Shown here one piece after another: positions 57,950 to 64,000 of a stretch of 64,000 nucleotides of DNA (its first letter is position 1; each line of letters opens with the position of its first letter). A program made the position numbers and the translations under genes. The notes beneath the pieces are model-generated. The model saw nothing but the letters and a program-made list of their open reading frames with translations. It did not search any database and had not been told where the DNA came from. The stretch covers positions 47,717,692-47,781,691 of the forward strand of contig QVOM02000116.1 of assembly GCA_003586115.2 (NCBI GenBank). The letters are read 5' to 3'. This DNA comes from Salvator merianae. Its lineage: Eukaryota; Chordata; Lepidosauria; Squamata; Teiidae.

Positions 57950-58493
57950 CATGCAGATCAGTCAGTGATCTGAAGCTCAGGCACACTTGGGTTATGCAGC
58001 AAGACACCGATCCAAAGCACAAGAGCAAGTCCACCTGTGAATGGCTCAAAAGAAACAAAATGAAGGGTTTGAAGCAACCTGGTCAAAGTCCTGACTTGAA
58101 CCCCATTGAGATGCTGAAGCAGAACCTGAAATGGGCAGTTTACGCTCAAAAGCCCTCCAATGTGGCTGAATTTGGTCCAAGGAAGAATGGACCAAATTTC
58201 CTCTACAGCAATGTGGGAGCCTGAGCTCCAGTTATTAGAAGCAGTTGGGTTGCAATTGCTGCTGTTACAGGTGACACAACCAGGTATTAAGTTTAGGGGG
58301 CAATTACTTTTCAACATGGGTGATACAGGTGTTGGATAACGTTTTTCCTTCAATAAATGAAATAAATTGTATTTTGTGTTTAGCTAGACTGTCTCATATT
58401 AAATTTTGTTTGGAGATCTGAAACAACTGAGTGTGACAAATATGCAAAAATAGAGGAAATCAAGAAAGGGGCAAGTACTTTTTCATGGCAGTG
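57950..58493 (+). mobile_element. Tc1/mariner-type (Tc1) transposon 3' remnant
   Basis: The frame from about 57955 reads SVSDLKLRHTWVMQQDTDPK, then HKSKSTCEWLKRNKMKG and SPDLNPIEMLKQNLKWAVYA: the C-terminal half of a Tc1 transposase. The second catalytic Asp (in QQDTD) and the Glu (in LNPIE) of the DDE triad are present; the part with the first Asp is missing. The frame shifts after about residue 85. The 3' end 'GGGGCAAGTACTTTTTCATG' then GCAGTG abuts TA, as expected for a TA-target element. No 5' inverted repeat found; dead. Confidence 0.88.
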
Positions 58494-58936
58494 TATGAAA
58501 GCAACATTGTGACAAAAGCATTGTTAAAGATCACTGAGCATAGCAGTATATATGCATAAACCTAACATGGCAATTGCCCTCTTTCTGCTACAGTGTGTAT
58601 TAATAACATAATAGCAAATTTTGGACACCTGAGGTTTACCAAGGGAATTGTCTGCAACAGATGTTTATAGGTGTGTCTGTGGCTATAAACAAGTGACACG
58701 CATTGGAGAGCATGGCCGTGGCTACACAATCCATACATTCAAGTGGACTTGAAGGTGCCTTTGGAAAGCTATGATGGAAAACCACACAGCACGTTGCAGT
58801 GTCCCAGATCAGAACTCAGTTCAGGACTAGTAGGAAGCCATTCTGACTCAGAGATCTATCACTCATATAGATCTGGCTCCCTGAATCAGCCATGTTAGAA
58901 GCAGAGAGCGAGATCCAGGCATGTGGCCTTCTCTTA

Positions 58937-59116
58937 GACTCTTTCTGCACTTGACCTTATTCCAGATTATATCTTGGAATAGGGATCTGCCATCTGCATG
59001 CTACTATGACCTATGGCAGCCCCCACCTGGGGCCTGCTATAATCTGCTCTAGCGTGTGGATAGCAGGTCCCGATTCTGGGATATAGTCAAGAAAAAAGCC
59101 AAGTGCAGGAAGGGCC
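58937..59116. mobile_element. 180-bp MITE, copy C
   Basis: Starts GACTCTTTCTGCACTTGACC and ends AGTGCAGGAAGGGCC; same length as copies A and B. Flanks TTA and ATA differ by one base. The right arm has extra changes, so this copy may be older. Confidence 0.9.
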
Positions 59117-60983
59117 ATAGATGGGCACAGACCTGTCCATTAGTTAAGATCAACAGGAGAGCCCTCCTTGTTACTTCCTCCCTTTCATATATTTGAGGGG
59201 TGGTAGCTCAAGTATAGGCCTTCGGTTTCTGGAAAAGCCTTCTTCTAGAGATTTACCAGGTAGCAACACTGCATATGTTTTGGCACCTGGTGAAGACACA
59301 CCACCTTTCCCAGGGACTGGCTGTTAGTTTCCTCTCCACTAGTCTTGTGCCATACTAAGGTTTTGCAGAAGTAAATAACTTAGAGAGACTGAGGACTGTT
59401 AGGTGTTTTACCCAACAAACCCAGCCTCTCTGAGGCACCCAGGTATTTGCTGAGAGCAGCTGAGCACCATGGAAATTGTGCAGGGGACTCACCTACACTG
59501 CAAAGTGTGACCTTTCCCATTATTTCCAGATTCATGGATGTAGAACAAAGTTGCTCTACAGTGGTGATGCAATCCAACCCATGAACTTGGAAATAACAAT
59601 GGAAGGCATTATTTCTGTTTACATTATTATTTATATTTTATTTGTAATCTGTCCCATGACTATTAAGTGTAAGACTGCATGAAAAAAGTAAATAATAAAA
59701 TACGTGTACAAGTATTGCACTGACTCTTGACATTCATTTCCACAATAATATCAATTTCTGCAATGCAAAGGGAGGTTTTCTGTATTCTGATCCAGTTACT
59801 ACTTATTACAAGCTTCACCTGGGAGAAACCTTCTCTAGCCCTGGTTAACCTAATGAATAATGCCACATTAGTTCTGGTTCTGTCATAAGAAAAGCACAGT
59901 GTATTGGAAGAATGCCACAAAATCAAGCCTTTAGTAGCAGTTTTGATTATTATGAAATTCTATCACAAGGTTGGAAACACCGTTTTTATATTCTGTACCA
60001 AGCTCCAAAAATTGCTTAGGCTGAAATTCTGTGCCCCGTTATGTGGAAATAAGCTCTGCTGAATTCAATAGTACAGTTGTCCCTTGTGAAACATAGTTTT
60101 GTTTTTACATGGCATGTTTTATTTACGGCATGGGTCTGCTTTTACATGGTTGGTGCCTTACTTATTTAACACAATCCTGAAAACTTGCAACAGGGTGGTT
60201 TGGTCTCTGAGGTACCATTAACACTGGGATGCTGGGGGTTTCATCCACGTGCCCTCCCACTTTGGGACAGGAGGCACCAAAGCCACCAGGGGGAGACTGT
60301 GTGTTGACCACACAACAGAGGCCTTCTAGCAACAAGCAGAATACTCCACTTGCAGTAGCAAAAATCCCAGCTGGAATCTCATACAGAAGTGCTGCCAGAC
60401 GTGTGCTACTGTTCTGGCAGCAAGTTCACCCAGGATTTCAGCTTTAGCAAGACCTCCTTGGCCTTTAGCAAGACCTCCTTGGCAAGATCTTCCTGCCCAT
60501 ATGAGGAAAGGGAAGTGACTCCTCCAGCAATAGTGACCTCAGAGTACTTTAAACTGGCTTACCATCAGACCACTCTCACTGGGAAGGCCTTGGAGGGAGA
60601 GGTGAGGCTGACAGAATTTGGATGCCCCGACCTCTAGTTGCCCAGAAAATAGCCTTTGGGGCCAATGTAGGTGCAGGCTTGGGTGTCTACTCCACAGTGC
60701 TACTGATCTATTGTTAGACCGGGCCACTGCTATGCAGTTACAATGACTTACTGATAGTTCAGGCCTCCACTCTAAAGTGCTCCATTATACATCTGATGAC
60801 TAGGTGTAAACTCTGTAGTGCCATTGAATTGCATTGATAAACTGGGCCTCTCTGACCCCCATTTTTTTAAAGATGGCAACTACATACATAACACAGCTTT
60901 GCACTACACATTGGTCTGTGGAAACCAACGCATAGTGTAAGAGAAGGGAGGATTGTATCCTGAGCATAAAGAATCAGCTGCAG
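59117..60983. other. Upstream region without recognised feature
   Basis: No gene or defined repeat. A 21-bp exact direct duplication (CTTTAGCAAGACCTCCTTGGC, twice in tandem) lies at about 60443-60484 and is otherwise unremarkable. Confidence 0.5.
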
Positions 60984-61365
60984 TGCTGCTGCTGCTGTTG
61001 TTCAGTGATGTGTAACTCAACACGACCCCATGGACCATAGTACACCAGCTCCTCTGTTCTCTATTGTCTCCTGGAGTTTGTCAAAGCTCATGTTCATTGC
61101 TTCCATGACACTATCTGCCCGTCTCATCCTCTGCCCTCCCCTTCTCCTTTTGCCTTCCATCTTTCCCATCATCAGGGCCTTTTCCAATGAGTCCTGTCTT
61201 CTCAGTATGTGACCAAAGTATCTGAGCTTCAGCTTCAGTACTTGCCCTTCCAATGGACAGTCAGGTTTGATTTCATTTGAGTATTGACTGATTTGATCTC
61301 CTTGCAGTCCAAGGGTCTCTCAAAAGTCTTCTTCAGCACCACAACTCAAAAGCATCAGTTCTCAC
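60984..61365 (-). mobile_element. RTE/BovB-like LINE 3' fragment
   Basis: Minus strand encodes KLKLRYFGHILRRQDSLEKA, then GKMEGKRRRGGQRMRRADSV and EAMNMSFDKLQETIENRGAG: the C-terminal end of BovB-type ORF. The plus strand has 'TCTCCTTGCAGTCCAAGGGT' and 'CTCTCAAAAGTCTTCTTCAG' as in BovB copies of ruminants and squamates. The 3' end is GAACAACAGCAGCAGCAGCA, a short triplet tail. One copy only, truncated at 5'. Confidence 0.85.
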
Positions 61366-64000
61366 AAGCCAATGTGTGATGTCAAAAATGATAGGAACTG
61401 GCCCACTATTAAAAATGGATGTTAGGATTGAGCTGTCATGGGTCCTTTAATAGACGGTATCCAGATTTTGGAAAACTATTTCTTTTTACTCCTTCCTTGG
61501 CATACAGAACCTCAATCTTTAATTTTTAATTGAGTAATACTGGGAAAAGTTAACCCACTTAATTTCTGCTCCCTTTCTTCCTGAATTTATTACTCAGTGT
61601 TACTAAGGTCTATTTCCTGTTTAAGTATTTATTAGTAATTGAAAGTTCATTCTAGACAAATATAGCAACAAAAAAGAAAGATTGCTAGCTGCGTGCTTCA
61701 GGTGAACACAGAAACAGCCGGGAGGTTGACCAGGGTTTCATCCATCACAAGGAATCCCAATGATTCCTCACTGGAAACAACGAGACAGCCGGATGTTGTA
61801 TGCAAGAGTTTGAATGTATATTTTTAACATAAGAGAACATATGCTGGATTAGGCCACAAACCATTTAGTCCCTCACCTTGTCTCACACAATGGTCCACCA
61901 ATTGCTTCTGGGCATTCTTAAGCAGAAGACAAAGGCCAAACCTTTACTTGGGATTTTTTCCAACTTTGTTTTGGTTCCTCAAAGTTGTGCAGGACTGGCA
62001 TCATGTGACTCTGGAAACTGATCAATGGCATACTTGGCAAACTGTCTGGGACTTTGTTTTTGAAGTGACTGCAATACGTACAAGAGCAGCTACATGATCT
62101 GTCTTGGAAATGCAAGCCCCGACTTGGGCACTGTAATTCACTTATTTTTTCAGACTGCTTGCTTGAAGAGATCCAGCTTATGGAACGGAATAAATCCATC
62201 TGAATTACATCTCTATCTAATATTAATTTTTAGCCACCCATAATCCAAATATATGCATTCTGAATATATATATTTTTGTATGCAGGCACAATCATTATAC
62301 AAAATGGGACCAAACAATGAGTTCCCCCTACCCCCTACCTCATTCCATGCAGAAATGTAAACTTAAAGGATCTATGATTGAAGGTGGATTTAAAAGGTTG
62401 TGCTACATAAGAGCTGATCAAGTATACTGCTGTTATTCTCCAGATCTGGAACGTTGGGTGCCAAGTATCAATTGCAGCTCCATAGAAGGAAGTAGTTTAC
62501 TGAACTTCTGCACGCTCTTCAGAGCCTGCTGGTACCTAAGAAAATATGCATTTCAATAAGCCTCCTGTAGCATGCTCCAGGAATCAGGAAAAGGGCTACA
62601 TGTCACGCAGGTGATTTTACTCACCATGGTAACTGAAATTCCATTCTCTCCCTTGTGTTACCTGTTTGGATCAGGAAAACATATTCAGCCTTTGGATGCT
62701 TTCAATTGGCTCTCTGATTCCTTGTTTGGTCCCACATGGTGCATTTTCATTGGCTCACTCTCTTTTCTCCTCTCCTCTCCTCCCTTCCCTTCCCCTCCCC
62801 ACCCCAGCTGCTACAGCCTGCTTCACTTGATGACAACAAAAGTGCAGGGGAAACTCACAAATAGGCCATTGACAGCTGCTGCATCAGTGGCAACCTCAGT
62901 GCCTTGGAAAGAAAAAGCAATAGGAAATTCCTTGTGTGGAAGAAGAAGGAGAAAGAAAAACTCTCTCTTTTCTAGTTGCCCAATCTGAAACTTAGTGCAG
63001 CTTGGTTTGAGCAGAAGCTGAGATCTTGCAAAATAGGTAAGCTTTCAGAATCCAACCAATGAAATTGAATGACACACTTTTTCATTTTTTTCTGACTACA
63101 TTATCTCTGTGTATGGGGAGATTTTTGAAGTTGAGTTCTGTCTGGCTTGGAAGTGCAGGATGGTATCTCTTTGCTTTGGGGTGTCTTGCAGCTGCGTAGC
63201 CATGGACATCATTTCAGGCACATGATACCTTTGTTCCATTAAAAACAAAAACCCAGACAATGTGGTTCTGACACAAATTGAAACCCAGCGCATGAAACTA
63301 TGCAAAGCAGAGCCGCTAAAACACTCATTGTTTCTATGCTGTGAAAACAGGTGTCATGATGTCGCTCTCTCCACCCTTCTAATATACTGCATTAGAAAAT
63401 ATTGTGTCTCTCAGTAAGACTTTAAAAAAAATGTAATCATCACCTCAAGATTTTTCACTAGAAAAAGGCAAAATCTAAGCCAAAAAGAAGAGGAAAATGC
63501 TAATAATTTGTGCAGAAGATTCAATTGCAATATGAAATGTGACCTTTTTCCCCAGGGTAACTCAATTGTTAGATTTTATAACAAGAATTTGGAGGAGGCC
63601 AGAATTATGAATGTAGAACTGTATTTTTGGTAAGGAATCCACCATCTGCTCCCTATCGTTCTCCATGGTGAGGTTTGCGAAGTTAAGCAAAAGTCATCAG
63701 CCAAACCAGTAATTCTTTCATTGACTGAGTCTGAACAGAAACTTCATCAACTTTGTTTAAAAAATTTAACCATGTACATGTAGATCACAGGTTTCAAAAG
63801 GTTTTTACTTTTTTGCGTTTTGAATACTGTACATCTGCACAGATTATCCCAGAGCCGCAATGCACAGAACAGCATAGCCAGAAGCTCTTTGTTCCCAATA
63901 GCTAATGCCCCTTATTGGTTCAGCAACTGTCAATTATCTGCTCAGCAAGGAAACAAAGGTACTTCCCAAGCAAGTTTGATACTTGCCCTTCCCTCTTTTT
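61366..64000. other. Right end of window, no gene recognised
   Basis: Holds a CR1 tail (61826). 62219-62290 is AT-rich low complexity. 62750-62800 is a CT-rich tract. The ORF 62572-62988 has no family resemblance. CNPY1, the expected next gene in vertebrates, was looked for here and not seen. Confidence 0.5.
61826..61921 (-). mobile_element. CR1 3' tail, antisense
   Basis: Plus strand reads 'AACATATGCTGGATTAGGCC', 'CAATGGTCCACCAATTGCTT' and 'CTGGGCATTCTTAAG': the complement of the CR1 tail seen at 56215-56343. Confidence 0.75.

Noticed and set aside
57934..58224. Tc1 transposase ORF as a possibly working gene
   Set aside because: Lacks the N-terminal half including the first catalytic Asp, has a frameshift, and no 5' inverted repeat.
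62572..62988. 138-codon ORF near the right edge as a candidate upstream gene
   Set aside because: Low-complexity CT-rich and basic stretches, no recognisable domain, and no similarity to CNPY1 or EN2.

Overview
This is a 64 kb piece of vertebrate nuclear DNA, most likely from a squamate reptile (lizard or snake). The repeats point that way. There are L2-type LINE remnants with the YHRA...RKAYF-like and DLYRERDRG-like ORF2 blocks common in squamates. There are CR1 3' ends reading 'CTAGATGGGCC...CCAGCAGGGCTC'. There is an RTE/BovB-like fragment, several tRNA-derived SINEs, a Tc1 remnant, and many short non-autonomous DNA transposons. The species cannot be named from sequence alone.

One protein-coding gene can be supported: RBM33 (RNA-binding motif protein 33), on the minus strand. 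Ten consecutive coding exons run from the start codon at 43869 to a splice donor at 10914. They have canonical splice sites and compatible phases, and join into 1389 nt (463 codons) with no stop. The gene is cut by the left edge: the remaining exons, including the C-terminal RNA-binding part, are not seen. A CpG island at about 43380-44300 covers exon 1 and the promoter.

Layout: 1-10913 is the visible part of intron 10 (a clean hAT MITE at 177-421, L2 debris, and a repeat-poor stretch at 6.4-7.1 kb that looks like a conserved noncoding element). 10914-43869 holds exons 10 to 1, with introns carrying LINE, SINE and MITE insertions and microsatellites. 44300-64000 lies upstream of RBM33, and no exon was recognised there. 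It is rich in DNA transposons: three 180-bp MITE copies of one family, a 1.24-kb Harbinger-like element flanked by TTA, and a Tc1 remnant. It also has CR1, L2 and BovB pieces.

In other vertebrates RBM33 lies between SHH (beyond its 3' end) and CNPY1/EN2 (beyond its 5' end). If that order holds, SHH is to the left and CNPY1/EN2 to the right, so noncoding stretches here are plausible places for developmental enhancers; that is inference. No cellular system beyond RBM33 was found. The most unusual material is the set of short inverted-repeat DNA transposons, including a 66-bp copy that is almost nothing but two fused termini around a perfect 40-bp palindrome.
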